The notes: generated by a model from the letters alone, not told the origin. A DNA stretch of 64,000 bases from Adiantum capillus-veneris (GCA_014529385.2 CM043962.1:40836598-40900597), one strand, 5' to 3'. Shown: positions 23,101 through 37,302, counted from the stretch's first letter. A program made the numbers and translations.

Positions 23101-24446
23101 CTTTGCGGTCAATTCTCTTGGGGCAAGGACGATAACCATGGCCTTGCTCCCCACACTTAAAACATTTGTGGTCCTTACTAAAAGCTTATAGCTCTTTAGG
23201 AGAGAGTTTATATTTACCTTTGTAAAGTCCCTTCTCCTCGGACCAATTGTTGTTGTGGTTGGAATAGACTTGGTAAGAATTTTGGGCATTGGTTTTCCCC
23301 TAGGTATCATTTTTGTCTTTATTTTCCATGGGATTGTCATTCCATCTAGCCCCTTGTTGAAAATTGATGCACGAAGCAACCATGGTGTGGTGGATTACTT
23401 TGGTGATAGGACCAGGCCATTGAGAGTTGGCATACTTGGCCATCTCTTTGGGTAATCCCGCACATAATTTTTGCTTTTGCTCGACAAAGTCTATCTTCTG
23501 AAAGATAGTAGCCTTGAGATGTAAATCCCAAAACTTGTCCACATATTTGTGGATAGACTCATTAGAGAGAAGCTTTAAACTTCACCATTTGGTAAGAACT
23601 TTTTCCTTTGTATCACTTGCAAGGAATTGATTCATGATGGAAACTCGTAGAGTTTTCCATGTCTTTGGTGCTTCGCCGTTGCCATGAAGGCTAGCCCACC
23701 ATTGGCGAGCCAATTTTTGGAAGTGCATAGCTACATGGTGTAGCTTGGAGGACTTTGTGAAGCCCTAGTCTCCAAAGGCCCATCAAATTGTTGGATGAAG
23801 TCCAGTACTTTGTTGGTAGCACTAAAGGTGCCATCATAGGTGAGAAAAGAGATACTCTTTCCTCCCTCTTGAACTTCTTTAGCTTTTGTGATCGTCGCCA
23901 TGCAGGGTAAGATTTGCAATGTCCTCCCCTCTTGTATTCTCTAGGAGAATAGCCATATCTTTCATCGGTAGAGGAGGAAGGTGAAGAAAAAGGAGAAGAG
24001 GGTGACCTCTTTCTTGCCCTTTTCTTCCTTTGTTTCCTCTCTTCCCTTTTGGAGTGACAATGAGAAGGACTATGGCTTGATAGTTTCCTCTTGGGAGGAG
24101 TTGGCGATTGTCTAAACCACCATCTTCATGGAGCCACATCTTTTGAGGAACTTAGGCAGTCATTACTTTCTCATTCTTTGGATTCCTCCTCTCGTATGGG
24201 AGAGAGTCTTCTTTTGGGGGTCTCACCAAGAGGCCTCCTAATCTCTCTCTCCTCTTTGAGAGGAAAGGAAATCCCATAAGCAGGAAGTTGTTCAGTAACT
24301 TCGGATTGCAAAGAGGGGTTGCCCATAGCTGGTTGCAACCTAGTAACAAGATAATTAACAAACATGAGGGCATCATCATTAACACCTTCATGTGCAAAAT
24401 CAAAGTTATCAATGTTCATTCTACTCTCTTGTTTATTGTCAGCCAT
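20163..24446 (-). pseudogene. Gag-pol of gypsy B, broken
   Basis: On the minus strand Gag starts MADNKQESRMNIDNFDFAHE at 24446. The Gag core follows near 23300-23900 (FWDLHLKATIFQKIDF). The protease motif FDPGSTHNFIS is intact near 23060. RT pieces lie at 22000-22600, where the region with the catalytic FDD motif is lost or scrambled (FRRIQTHDGQKSSGHSKS). The RNase H block YDACGDCLGAILLQEGHAIA near 21800 is good. Integrase survives as MPVKKTIEAHQMSTLF and FPTPIVSKKDPRMTS near 21000. There are many shifts and deletions. The 218-residue frame at 22723-23379 covers the nucleocapsid-protease part, but its zinc knuckle is damaged. Confidence 0.85.
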
Positions 24447-24847
24447 GTTAATTAAACATAGGTATTTACTTAGTGTATGCTTTGGCAATTCAAAACCTTA
24501 GTTGCTACTCCTCTTAGCCTTTGAAAATAGGCACTTAAGTATCTACACCCACGGCTCGAATTGGTTAATTATAGAGAGTAGTGGAGTGAGTCTAACATAA
24601 CGAAGTTGCCAAGGGATAGCTCCTTTCGGACTTCTTATGGCTCAATAATGGTAAAGCAGTAGACAAGTCTAAAAAGACTCCATTATTAAGACCAAAGCTC
24701 CCGAGGTGTGCACTATATCCCACACAGTGGGCTCAACAAAACCGATAATAGATCCCAGTCCCACTTTCTATAATATAATCAACAAAATCAACCATTAATT
24801 GGCTACTTAAGGACCTCTCTTCTTAAGCAAGAAATAAGAAACCAAAT

Positions 24848-24859
24848 GCTCTGATACCA
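24848..24859 (-). other. Primer-binding site of gypsy B
   Basis: The minus strand reads TGGTATCAGAGC, one base from the right LTR. Confidence 0.85.
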
Positions 24860-24860
24860 A

Positions 24861-26641
<1,781 letters not shown>

Positions 26642-26646
26642 CAGTT

Positions 26647-29460
26647 TTAGCGTACATGATTTTTGTCAAAGAATCCCTAAGAGGCCCTAATGTTTCATCA
26701 AAGGTGAATGGTAGGAATCAAGAAGAGTTAGACTTGTCTAACTTTCTAATAGGATTCGAAGTTGTGTTCATCGATGATATCCCTATGGACTTACCTCCAA
26801 AACGATGGGATGATGACCATCCAATTCAGCTCCTAATAGGAAGCTCACTGCCTAATCAATCTCCTTATCGAGTTTCACAAGCTCAACAAGAGGAGATCAT
26901 GAGGCAAGTACAAGAATTGGTAAAGAAAGGGATGGTGAGGCCTAGCTCCTCCCCTTTTGTTCAGCAGTCCTTTTAATGCAAAAGAAATCATACCACATGT
27001 TGTGGACTATCGTGCACTAAACCATATCACTATCAAAAACAAATTTCTTGTACCTTGGGTAGAAGGTCTGTTTAATAAGCTACAAAGCACTACCTACTTC
27101 AGTAGGATCGACCTTAAAAGTGTCTACCATCAAATAAGGATAGTGAATGAAGATATCCTAAAGATCGTGTTTCCTACAACGTGTGGCCTTTATGAATATC
27201 TAGTCATGCCTTTTGGCTTGACTAATGCACCAGCTACATTCAATCGATTGATGGAGAAAGTTTTTAGACCCTACCGAAAATTCAATGGAGTGTTCTTTGA
27301 TGATATCATCATCTTTCCTTGGAGGAACACAAGCAACATCTCCAAGTGATTTTTCAAGCATTAAGGGAGAATAAGCTTTTTCTCAATCAAAAGAAAAGCT
27401 AATTTTTCCTTCAAGAGATTCAATACTTAGGTCATATTATCTCTGAGATGGTATCCGTATGGATCCATCAAAGTTGGAGGTAATAAAAGCATGGCCTAAT
27501 CCAAGAAATCTACATGAGCTTAGAAGCTTTATTGGTATGTGTGCATACTATAGATGCTTCATAGCAAAATTCTCTCAAATAGAAGGACCATTACATGACT
27601 TAACAAAGAAAAACGTTAAGTATTCATGGACTGCTAAGGAGAAAAGTGCTTTCGACAAGCTCAAAGAGAAGCTTACCTCCCAACCAGTCCTTATGCTTTC
27701 AGACCTCTCAAAACCATTTGAGGTCCAATGTCATGCTTGTGGTGATTGCCTTGGATAAGTCTTGCTTCAAGAAGGGCATGCCATAGCATATGAGAGCAGA
27801 AGGCTCAACACAGATGAACAGGTCTTAGGCATTTATGAGAAAGAGCTATTAGCTATTCTACATGCCCTAGACACATGGAAGCACTATCTATTGGGGACTC
27901 CATTTATTTTAAGAAGAGACCATCAAAGTCTCAAGTACTTCATGATGCAAACAAAGCTTTCCAACAAACAAATGAGGTGGGCAAATTTTCTTTCGCAATT
28001 TAATTTCCACATTGCTCACATTGTTGGTAGTCACAATCAAGTGGCTGATGCACTTTCACGACCACCAAAAGTTAATGATGTGTCAATAGCAACTCACAAT
28101 GATCTATCTTCTATGATAGATGAGTATGCTACTGACCCTGACTTTAAAGACATAATGTCATCTCTTGCTTTGGGGAAGAAAGAGGAACCATTCACCTTGC
28201 AGGATGGTTATCTTCTCCATGGCAATAGGCTATTTGTTACCCACTCCCTTCGTGACAAAGTCATGTATGAATCCCATGCTCCTCCCTATGCGGGGCACAG
28301 AGGCATTCAACCTACTCTTTGAGGAGTAGAGACGTAGTTTTATTGGCCTATCATGAAAGTGGACATACAAGAGTCTGTTTCAAAATATGTGGTATGCCAA
28401 AAGACCAAGTATGATAGAGGGAAGCAACCTGGATTACTCCAGCCATTGCCAATTCCTAATTCATCGTGGGAGAGTATATCCATGGATTTTATCTTTGGAT
28501 TACCCAAGTTTATCCATGGGAATACGGGAATATGGACAATAGTTGACAGGTTTAGCAAGCAAGCACACTTTATCCCTGTCAAGAAGACTATTAAGGCACA
28601 CCAAATGGCAACTCTCTTCATATCCCAGATTTTCAAACACCATGAATTTCCAACATCCATCATGCCAAATAGAGATCCTAGAATGACCAGTAGATTTTGG
28701 AAAGGTCTCTTCAAAAATCTAGGTACAAGGTTGAATTTCTCTTTGGCCTATCACCCACGAACGGATGGCCAAAGTGAGAAAGCCAATCTTACGATTCTGA
28801 TCTACTAAAGACCTATGTTACAGAAGTAGATCAACGCTCACAATGGGAAAGGTACTTACCCCTTGTAGAGTATGCGTATAATAATACTATCCATACTTCT
28901 ACAAGAAAAGCACCTTTTGAAATCATAGAGGGAAGACCTAAAAGTCCCTTGCTACTTAAAAGACATGGGAAGATCTTCGCTGCCGATGAGTATAGTCGTG
29001 ACCTGCAAGCATTTTTTCAAAAGATTAAGGAGGCTATATCCATCTCCCAACTAAGGCAAAAACTTGCTCTACTGACAAGCACAGAAGGGCCTTAACGTTC
29101 AAAGAAAATGATTGGGTCTTACTTAAGTTTCCTAAGGCTCAATTGAGGCAAACAACGGGCAAAAAATCCTACCGGCCATCAAAAGTATTATGCTAAACTA
29201 GGAAAAAATACTATGGTCCTTTTCAAATTTTGAAGCCAATCAATGAGGTGGCTTATCAACTCAAGTTGCCTAACCATTGTCTCATACACAATGCTTTTCA
29301 TGTGAGCCTACTTAAGCCCTACAAACGAGAGCCTCCAAATGAACCAATTATTGAAGACCCTCCCAAAATCGAAGACCAAGAAGAGGTACTACAACCCGAA
29401 GCTATCCTTCGACATGAAGACAAGGTCTACGATTATCCCACGGTATCTTATTAAGTTCAA
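26647..29460 (+). pseudogene. RT, RNase H and integrase of gypsy A
   Basis: Coding resumes after B. RT N-terminus: YRVSQAQQEEIMRQVQELV. RT core: VDYRALNHITIKNKF, YFSRIDLKSVYHQIRI, MPFGLTNAPATFNRLMEKVF and the catalytic FFDDIII (26957-27349). RNase H (27459-28322) has a stop at 27756, and its first Asp has become His (CHACGDCLG for YDACGDCLG). The integrase zinc arm HAPPYAGHRG has lost one Cys (KYVVCQK). The core (28353-28808) keeps SMDFIFGLP, NRDPRMTS and GQSEKAN, so all three DDE residues remain. The tail has NAFHVSLLKPYK and a chromodomain-like YPFEDARWMQ. Several stops and shifts inactivate it. Confidence 0.9.
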
Positions 29461-29900
29461 AAATTATCCTTTTGAAGATGCTAGATGGATGCAAGGAATC
29501 TAGCTTAAGGATAGTATGAACCTTGTCAACACTTACAATGCTACATTAGAGTAAGAAAATGTACATGTTTCTTTTAAATGATCAATGTTTTTGTCTTATA
29601 AGACTAATTCTCTCTTTACTGTGCACAAATTTAAGTAGTATGCATACTAAGAATCATGTTTGGGATGACGACGTCTCTCAAACACCATGTAGAATTTGTC
29701 ACTCTACTTGGGAGGATGAAATGGACTAAAGAGCAGATATGCTTACGGCAGCAATGTCTCCCCAGCAGCAAATGGATTAGTCATCCATCTTGTAATGATG
29801 TCGTAGGGTAAAAATGGATCCTCTACCCGCTAAGACAAATTGACTAATGACTATGGCTTTATCTCTTTTACCTCATAGTACTCGAGGACGACTATGATTT

Positions 29901-29914
29901 CAAGAGAGAGGTAA
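29901..29914 (+). other. Polypurine tract of gypsy A
   Basis: CAAGAGAGAGGTAA directly before the TGTCATT start of the 3' LTR. Confidence 0.7.
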
Positions 29915-31522
29915 TGTCATTAAATCTAATATCTAACCAACCGAAATTATTTTCTCATATTAAAGTGATCATTTAATGTGGGATGATAAACGGAAACAAG
30001 GGTTAGAATATAGACATGTGTTTACGGATCTATTTCAACACGGCCAATGGTAAAGGGTCCAAATGAGAGATGGTCTGTCAAAGAGGAAGGTTAACTAATG
30101 GAGCTTAAAAGACCTTAGGGTTAGCTTCATTAAATACCTCCAATGGTTAGTGTTAAAAGTCCTTTGACCTAGGCTGGGAACCCGACCTAAACTTGCCTTT
30201 GATCTTAGGCAAGCTAGGGTTGAGCTTGAGGTGGGAACCCGACCTAAACTTGACCTTAGGCAAGCTAGGGTGAGCTTGAGGTGGGAACTCCACCTAAGGT
30301 TCTTGTCATGCTTGATTACTAAGGTACTTGAGGTGCTTGTCATATTTTATGAGGAAGGTGCTTGAGAAGCTTCCCATCCATGGGGTTAAGTTGCTTGAGT
30401 CAAAAAGAGACCCTACAAACTTAATGAGGAAGGTGCTTGAGAAGCTTCCTATGCATGAAAGTCCCAAAGTTAGGGGAATCTTTGACCTAACATTCCACTC
30501 ACCCAAAGGGCATCCCTTTTTTCAAAGGGCACATGGGACACATGTCAGATTCTCCTTAAGCTTAACCACATGGTGTGCTTGAATGCTATTGGTTGGGCTA
30601 AAGAGGGGTCTAATGAGCTTCTAATTCTATCCAAAAAATATCTAGATCTTTTCAAGCTCTCTCTCTCTAAGGGTTAAGGAGGACACTTGTCAAAAGACTA
30701 CCCATGTACTTGAATGCATGATGCACGTGATTGTCTAGGGGGAGAGGGGTCCAATGAGCTTGCAGCATGTGGAAAATTCATAACTCGCCCCAAGAAAGCA
30801 AGGGGGGTGCTAGGGGGATATACTCCACACACACACAAACACTCATTTGGGGGAGCTATTCTCACTTGGTTGAGGAACTCCACCTCCTTCTCCAAGCTTG
30901 TGAGAAGTGAGAGCCTACACCAACACTCTTGGCTATGGAATGCCAATCCAACCAAGAGCCATGCTTCAATGCTTAAGCTTGCCATCTTCTCCATCTTCAT
31001 TATGTATGCTAGGAAGAAGAGTGATGATAAGTGAGGAGGTATTTCTTTCTCGTATGAAATGTTTCTTCTTCCTCTTACCTATCCTCATTTCCCGCTAGCT
31101 CTCTCCACCTTCGAAGGTGTTTGAGGCCTTGGGACTGAGGCTTGGGATAGTTAATTCTTTATACAAAGTTTATGTTATGCTTGTGATGCATGAATATTTC
31201 CATCTTCATTGCATCACCTAGGTCACAAGGAACACAAAGATTGTATTGTACCAAGTCTCTCTTGATGGAAGAAACTATAATAAAAATGCCTATTGGAGGG
31301 GGGGACCGGCTCCATATGAATCCGGTCCTCAACTATTGTCATGTTCTCTAAACTCTCTCTATCTTACCAAAGTATTGTTCATGCCAAATTAACTAAGTAC
31401 CATGTTTATGTTGCTACCATAATTAAGTTCACCCGCTATGCTCACAAAGTAATCTCACAAAAGTGCTTCATCTAATTTCCTAATTCCGCTACTCTTAAAA
31501 TTCATAGGCCATTTCCATTACA
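29915..31522 (+). repeat. 3' LTR of gypsy A
   Basis: Starts TGTCATTAAATC and ends CCATTACA. It differs from the 5' LTR by many substitutions and indels, so A is not recent. It contains the palindrome CACCTTCGAAGGTG (31106-31119), also present in both B LTRs. Confidence 0.85.
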
Positions 31523-31527
31523 ACCTC
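31523..31527. repeat. Right target-site duplication of gypsy A
   Basis: ACCTC, matching 14469-14473. Confidence 0.85.
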
Positions 31528-32273
31528 AGTGGTGGAAGACGAAGTGAAATTTTGGAGACATGATCTCCAAGAGACTTCCGCTCCGACAAACAAGAAAACG
31601 TAGCCAAATGTGGATCGCCTAGTGTCCACACAACCCACATAATCGAAATCAGTGTATCCAACTATGGATGCATCATTGTTCCTAACGTGTAAGCACTTGC
31701 TGACTGAGTCTTTGATGTATCTCAAAATGTGCTTCACTGCTTCCCAATGCTTTCTGCCTTGATTTTCCATAAGTTTACTAACCACTCCCATTGCATATGC
31801 AATGTCTGGCCGTGTACTAACCATGGCAAACATGAGACTGCCAACTACCAAAGAATACGACAGCTTTTCCATCTCTACCTTTTCAGCATCTGATTTGGGA
31901 AAATCATGCTCGCTAAGTTTTTTGTATGCAACCATTGGGTACTCAATGCTTTCCCCCCTTGCATATTAAAACGTTGCAAGACCTTGTGAATATACTCTTC
32001 CTGTGAAAGTTCAAGTATACCACGTTTGCAATCTCTTCTGATACGCATACCAAGAAAGTGATGTGCATCACCCAAATATTTCATAGCAAAATCTTTGCTT
32101 AAGGCTTCCTTGAGAAGTGCAATCTCATCTTTTGGCTTCCCGGCTTTGAGCATATCATCCTTATACAAAATTGGAATGATGAGGGAGCCATTGTTCAACC
32201 TGCAAGGAGATGGAGTTTCAAGCTCTAGTTGCCTTGTCGTCTTTTGAATGCCGGATGTCGCTTCATGTTCCAA
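31528..32273 (-). pseudogene. Copia C, RT end and RNase H N-terminal part
   Basis: On the minus strand: IILYKDDML-like RT active-site region (YKDD in place of YVDD), KYLGDAHHFLGMRI, LSQEEYIHKVLQRFNMQ, then YSLVVGSLMFAMVSTRPDIAYAMGVVSKLM and the RNase H start DASIVGYTDFDYVGCVDTRRSTFGY. It ends at TTEV at the A insertion, and the rest is at 14090-14473. A frameshift joins the two open frames (31875-32273 and 31495-31935). The upstream two thirds of the polyprotein and the 5' LTR were not found, so C is truncated on this side. Confidence 0.85.
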
Positions 32274-32568
32274 GGAAACTCCACAAGGCAGTGGTTACAT
32301 CTGACACTTTGCCTTTTTCTCCATAGTGCTACTGAGAAGGCAGAGAACCAGTTGTTGATCCATCAATTATAGGATGAGGGGCAAGCTGTGGTGTTAATGT
32401 GTGTTGAGAAGTAGCCATGGATGACACAAGAGCGCATCCAATGTAAGCCTCGCATGGGGTTCCTTGCAGAGTATGCGAGTAAGGATTGATTCCTTAATGT
32501 TGCTTCTGATGCCATCGTGAATGCGGCGGATCAAGAGGATATTTTGTGGTTTGATGTCAAAAGCTCAC
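32274..32568. other. No recognised gene
   Basis: The sequence between the copia C truncation and the MITE has no motif I recognise. Confidence 0.4.
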
Positions 32569-32832
32569 TTAGGCTGGGTTCAGATTGAACTGACGAAAGA
32601 AACCATCCTTCGCAAATTTGCCGCCGCCTAGTGTGAACAGAGTGGAGGAGGAAAAGCGAAAAAGTGAAGGGGGCTGAGAGAGGCCATTAACTCTTCAAGG
32701 GGGGGGGGGGTTCGGAAGAAAAATGGAGGGCCCGGCGGAAGAGTGCCTCAACTCAAAACAATCAGATTTCACCATGGAGCATCCACGCCTCTTTGCGTTT
32801 CTCTTTCGCCGCCTAGTCTGAACCCACCCTTA
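32569..32832. mobile_element. Tourist-like MITE with TTA duplications
   Basis: A 258-bp element (32572-32829) between TTA trinucleotides. The left end reads GGCTGGGTTCAGATT and the complement of the right end reads GGGTGGGTTCAGACT (13 of 15 match). There is no coding sequence. The TTA duplication and the GGG(T)GGGTTC-type termini suit the PIF/Harbinger superfamily. A G12 run lies inside at 32699-32710. Confidence 0.65.
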
Positions 32833-33028
32833 GCACATCTTCCAAGAACCAAGTAGCCAGCCGGCTGTCCCCGTCACAACCTGTCCACCTCCATGGAAGC
32901 GGATTGAGTCCGGCTTTGAGCTACTCCATCTTGAGGGCCTACATAGAGCGCTGCACAGATCCTTTCTTTGGGTCTGGGATCTTAGTGCTTAATAAATATC
33001 AAACACTGGCCACTCTTTGCAAGCGCGC

Positions 33029-33260
<232 letters not shown>

Positions 33261-33896
33261 AGAGACCCGTCCAGAACGAGGTAGGAATTGAGACTGGTTT
33301 GATGTTTGTGGTAGAATATTCTAGGGGTATTGAATTGGGTGATGTATTTAGGAGGGAATGCACATTCAAATGTGCTATATTATTGCATCATAACTTTATT
33401 TCAATTCACGTCATCCAATCACAGTCACCTTGGAGAAAGGGATCATATATCCGGTGGTTAGAAATAAATTACGTTTAGTGATATCCCAGATACAAATATC
33501 TCATTGAATAGTGGGAAATTAGGGGAATTCAATGCAATAACCTTTAAATTAAAGTCAGTTTATTTGTTTCTCGAGCGCTACATGTATGGTTGTCTGTCAT
33601 GGATCATCAAACAGATTGATAAATTCGGCGTTGTATTGCCTCAGAACCATGGCTTGATCTCCTGATGTTAATAACATGGGTATTTATAGGCTGTAGTTGG
33701 TGATTGCTTGCCGCAATGCTCTGTAGGGAGCTAAATGCAAGGTAGTATGGGCTTTGTAACTGCTAAGTATGACACATCCCCTGCTAGTTTGTGGCTCCAA
33801 TACAAAGGTGAATGATGTGATATCGAGTGGAACTCCACCCGTACTGATGCCCATGAGTGTCATGTACTAGTATGTTCGCCATATCGGTGTTTGGGT
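33261..33896. other. No recognised gene
   Basis: AT-rich, single-copy-looking sequence with no supported feature. It runs into the 178-bp duplication. Confidence 0.4.
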
Positions 33897-34074
33897 TAGT
33901 GATGAGCGGAGTGAATATGGTGCCTTCCGCTATGGGGACGCCGAACTCAAGATGCCCATTATCTTGCGACCTTGCATAGGGAAGGTAGTAGCCCAATGTA
34001 TTGTCTGGCTGATGCAAGTTTGCTTGAATCTAACCTTGGTAGCAGAAATCCGTGTTCCGATCCAAGGTGAGTAC
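33897..34074. repeat. 178-bp direct repeat, left copy
   Basis: Identical at 176 of 178 positions to 35138-35315. It ends at CAAGGTGAGTAC, abutting the LTR of copia I. Minus-strand frames run through it (33784-34017), but no domain is recognised. Confidence 0.9.
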
Positions 34075-34352
34075 TGTTGAAGATGATGAAACAGGAAACA
34101 GAAGGAAGATAGCAACTCAGAGTAGGAAGAAGATGGAGAAGGAGAAGACACAGAGCTTGTGTACGTCTCTGTGTAGTATCTCTCTCTGTATTAGAATAAT
34201 AGAGTATATACAAACTCAAAGCTACAAAGCTTATATGAAACCCTAAGAGATAAGGTGTCCTTTCACACCAGATGTCCAGGGGGAAAAACCCAGTGGGAGA
34301 AAAGTGCCCCTGGTGAAGCGCGTATACACACTAACACTACTACATGTCTACA
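34075..34352 (-). mobile_element. 3' LTR of copia I
   Basis: The minus strand begins TGTAGACATGTAG and ends CTTCAACA, 278 bp. It follows a purine tract CTATAGGGGGGATT at 34353-34366. Confidence 0.7.
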
Positions 34353-34450
34353 AATCCCCCCTATAGTGATAGTGTGAATCCGTACAAGGTAGAAGATCAT
34401 CATGTGTATGAGAGTAAGCCCAAAGCTTTTCGGAAAGCTTCAAACTTTTC

Positions 34451-35137
34451 TCATGATAACGCCTTTGTAAATAGATCTGCAATGTTATCCTGTGTAGGAC
34501 AGTAAGTTAGTGTGATCTCCCCTGCATGTAGCCTTTCCCTGACATAGTGGTAGTGAACCTCTATGTGCTTTGTTCTTGCATGAAATACTGGATTCCTTGC
34601 AACTGCCATGGCACTCTGACTGTCAGTGAAAATGGTAGTGGGTGCGTGTTGACACTCACAAAGATCTGCCAATAACCTGCGTATCCATACACAATCAACT
34701 GTTGCCGTGAAAGCTGCCCTGTACTCAGCTTCACAAGTTGATGTAGCCACTGTGGGTTGCTTCTTGCTTAGCCAAGATATACATGCATTTCCCAAGAAAA
34801 AACAATTGCCACTTGTGGAATGTCGTGTGTCAAAATCACCAGCCCAATCTGAATCGCTGTAACCAAGAAGCTGCATAGAACTGTGCTTTCCATACATATC
34901 CCCCCTTGGAAAGAACATGGCAAGATTAGGGGTACCTGAAAGGTAACGAAGTATGCGCTTCACAGCCTGCCAATGATGCATACCTGGGCTGTGCATAAAT
35001 CTGCTTGCTTGTGAAACCCCAAATTGAATGTCTGGACGAGTGTTGCCTGCCAAATATATCAAGCAACGAACCGCTCCTGCATAAGTATGTACATCAAAAG
35101 GTTCTCCAGCATCGTGCATGCTCAACTTTGATGAGCA
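34451..35137 (-). pseudogene. Copia I, RT tail and RNase H (5'-truncated)
   Basis: A single clean frame on the minus strand: YAGAVRCLIYLAGNTRPDIQF, HHWQAVKRILRYLSGTPNL, LLGYSDSDWAGDFDTRHSTSG, TVATSTCEAEYRAA, TDSQSAMAVARNPVFHARTK and TQDNIADLFTKALS. The RNase H Asp and Glu residues are present. Coding starts abruptly at 35137 within the RT-RNase H linker (KLSMHDAGEPFD). Everything upstream is replaced by the right copy of the 178-bp repeat. No 5' LTR is present. Confidence 0.85.
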
Positions 35138-35315
35138 TAGTGATGAGCGGAGTGAATATGGTGCCTTCCGCTATGGGGACGCCGAACTCAAGATGCCCAT
35201 TATCTTGCGACCTTGCATAGGGAAGGTAGTAGCCCAATGTATTGTCTGGCTGATGCAAGTTTGCTTGGATCTAACCTTGGTAGAAGAAATCCGTGTTCCG
35301 ATCCAAGGTGAGTAC
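35138..35315. repeat. 178-bp direct repeat, right copy
   Basis: Two differences from the left copy (GGATC for GAATC and GAAGAAA for GCAGAAA). After AGTAC the flanking sequence continues as TCCAACCGG, probably the original flank. Confidence 0.9.
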
Positions 35316-36771
35316 TCCAACCGGTCCCATGAACGAAATCCAACAATTGCTATATGTGATCTAGCATGCTATTGCAAGAAAAAACAAATGAAGTGTGAAT
35401 CAAGAGGGTAGCCCTGCTTGGTTTACAAGGAGAGGATGCACTGCAAATAGGAAGTTGTCTGCAACGTAAGACAAGGGAAGGAGTTGACGGCGGAACAGAG
35501 AGAGAGAGAGAGAGCGATTTTAACAAGGGAAAATATATCAAATAGCGCGCTTTCAAAGAAGGTGATGGTGTTGATGGTTTCTAGAGGTTAAGTATTCATG
35601 CTAAAAAGATAAAATAACACAATAATAAGAACCAAGCTAATGGGAATGGGATCATGCTAGCTAGGGTGGATGGAAGACAAACATAATGCACACAAGTGAG
35701 TGTGTGTAGGCTAGATTTTTACTTGAACTCATAAACACGACCTTGAGTAGTTTGCTAACCCATCACAAGATCACCATAATCAAGAGAGATGTAATGCAAA
35801 CTTGATTGAATTTGTTTATTCATGAAATAAGCTTTAAGTAGCTCTACAACCTTGCACCACTACATGTGGGATAATTCCACATTTTTTGTCATTCACTCAC
35901 ACTCTAGTGACTCTAGGACAAAGCTCATACCTTACAATCCTCCCCTTGAGGTTTGGACTAGGACAATACATTGAAGATTAATTCTTTATCCACTAAGGAT
36001 GACACATAGTATCCACACACGATGTCAATGCATATCCACAAAGGAAGGCAGATCCACAAAGGATGACAAAAATACTCCCTTGGGCTTTGGGCTACAACTT
36101 GATGAAGAAAGACAACTCTCCAATCGAGGATCAAAGACACCGCTCTAATCCAAGAGAAAAATTTTGAAAAATGTCTACTTGTCTTCTACAATGCTTTGTC
36201 TTCAACTACTTCATGGTCTTTGACGGTTTGTTGCAGATAGACCTCTCGAGTGTGTATGTGTGCGTGCGTGTGCGTGTGTACTCGTTTGTAGGTGAGTGTA
36301 GGTGTGAGATTAGGTGTGAAAGCCTCCGATAATGTATGCGCATACACTCTGTACCAGCGGGTTGTGCATGCACAGACATCGTGAGGTATGTGTATAAATA
36401 CTTTAAGCAGAGCTCGCATCCCAGCTTGCGACCCAAATGGGTAGCACTTACTTCACATGCCAATTTTGTCAAGGACACCAACTTTACTTAATAGCTATCC
36501 ACCATAGGAAGGCCGATTTTAGGAATGTGGTGGTACTCAATATCCACTACCATATTAAGATGAGGAAAATGCAATCCAGCTATATATCGAAATTCTAGCT
36601 AAATATCCAAGGTTTTCTTCAAGTGAATTACAAAGCCAGTAGGGAATACAAAAAATCCGTGAATTTATTGGAAAGCAACCACCCACTCTATTTAGAAGGT
36701 AGATAAAGTTTTGCACATAAAAAAACTTTTTCATGCAAATAATGTATCTCTAATCCTCATAATTTTCCGAT
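35316..36771. other. No gene; possible old copia LTR edge
   Basis: A (GA)n tract lies at 35496-35514. At 35937-35950 the minus strand reads CCTCAAGGGGAGGAT followed by TGTAAGG, which looks like a PPT and LTR start, so an old minus-strand LTR may end at 35936. I find no coding remnant to its right. A CA/GT-rich patch lies near 36.25 kb. Confidence 0.3.
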
Positions 36772-36776
36772 CATAC
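36772..36776. repeat. Left target-site duplication of element F
   Basis: CATAC before TGCTAC. The same five bases follow CCATAACA at 43384-43388. Confidence 0.85.
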
Positions 36777-36894
36777 TGCTACACTCGGAGGCGTGGAGTT
36801 CCCTGTAAAATAGCAAAATAACACGTTGCAACCATAAAACCGACAGATCCGCATACCTGACTAGTCTCGTAGCATAGAATCGAAGCCATAAGTG

Positions 36895-36896
<2 letters not shown>

Positions 36897-36959
<63 letters not shown>
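36897..36959. repeat. (AC)21(AG)10 tract in the 3' LTR of F
   Basis: The other LTR of F has only AG units at this place. Confidence 0.97.
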
Positions 36960-37072
36960 CGAGACAGCGCACTTGCAGGCGCACCTCCTAGAGCGGAGTG
37001 CTACGCCGGCGCAGCGAGAGAGGGAAGAGAGGAGAGGAGAAGAATAACGCAGACACTGGGTGCAATCTCCCC

Positions 37073-37105
37073 CCGTGCAAGAGTGACCATTTCCCTCTTG
37101 CACGG
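37073..37105 (-). promoter_or_regulatory. Promoter-proximal hairpin in the F 3' LTR
   Basis: CCGTGCAAGAG and CTCTTGCACGG form a perfect 11-bp inverted repeat around an 11-base loop. It lies just downstream of the minus-strand TATA box, so it should be near the RNA 5' end. Confidence 0.65.
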
Positions 37106-37302
37106 ATTTGTTTTATAGATTTCTTGAATGGTCAAATTGGTTACAAACTGGTCGGCCGGTCATAAATGGCCAAACCTCATAAAGAGCACATGAATAATAA
37201 AATGTACATAAAATATGATATCCTTTTGCAATAGCCTAGCTCGGTCAAGCCTTTTCCACCTATCAGAGCTGCAATAAATAATAAGATATCAATTCCATAA
37301 CA

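Larger units (their letters stand above)
36777..37302 (-). repeat. 3' LTR of F
   Basis: Contains an (AC)21 tract followed by (AG)10 at 36897-36959, a TATA box (minus strand ATCTATAAAA at 37111-37120) and an 11-bp-stem hairpin at 37073-37105. Confidence 0.85.
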
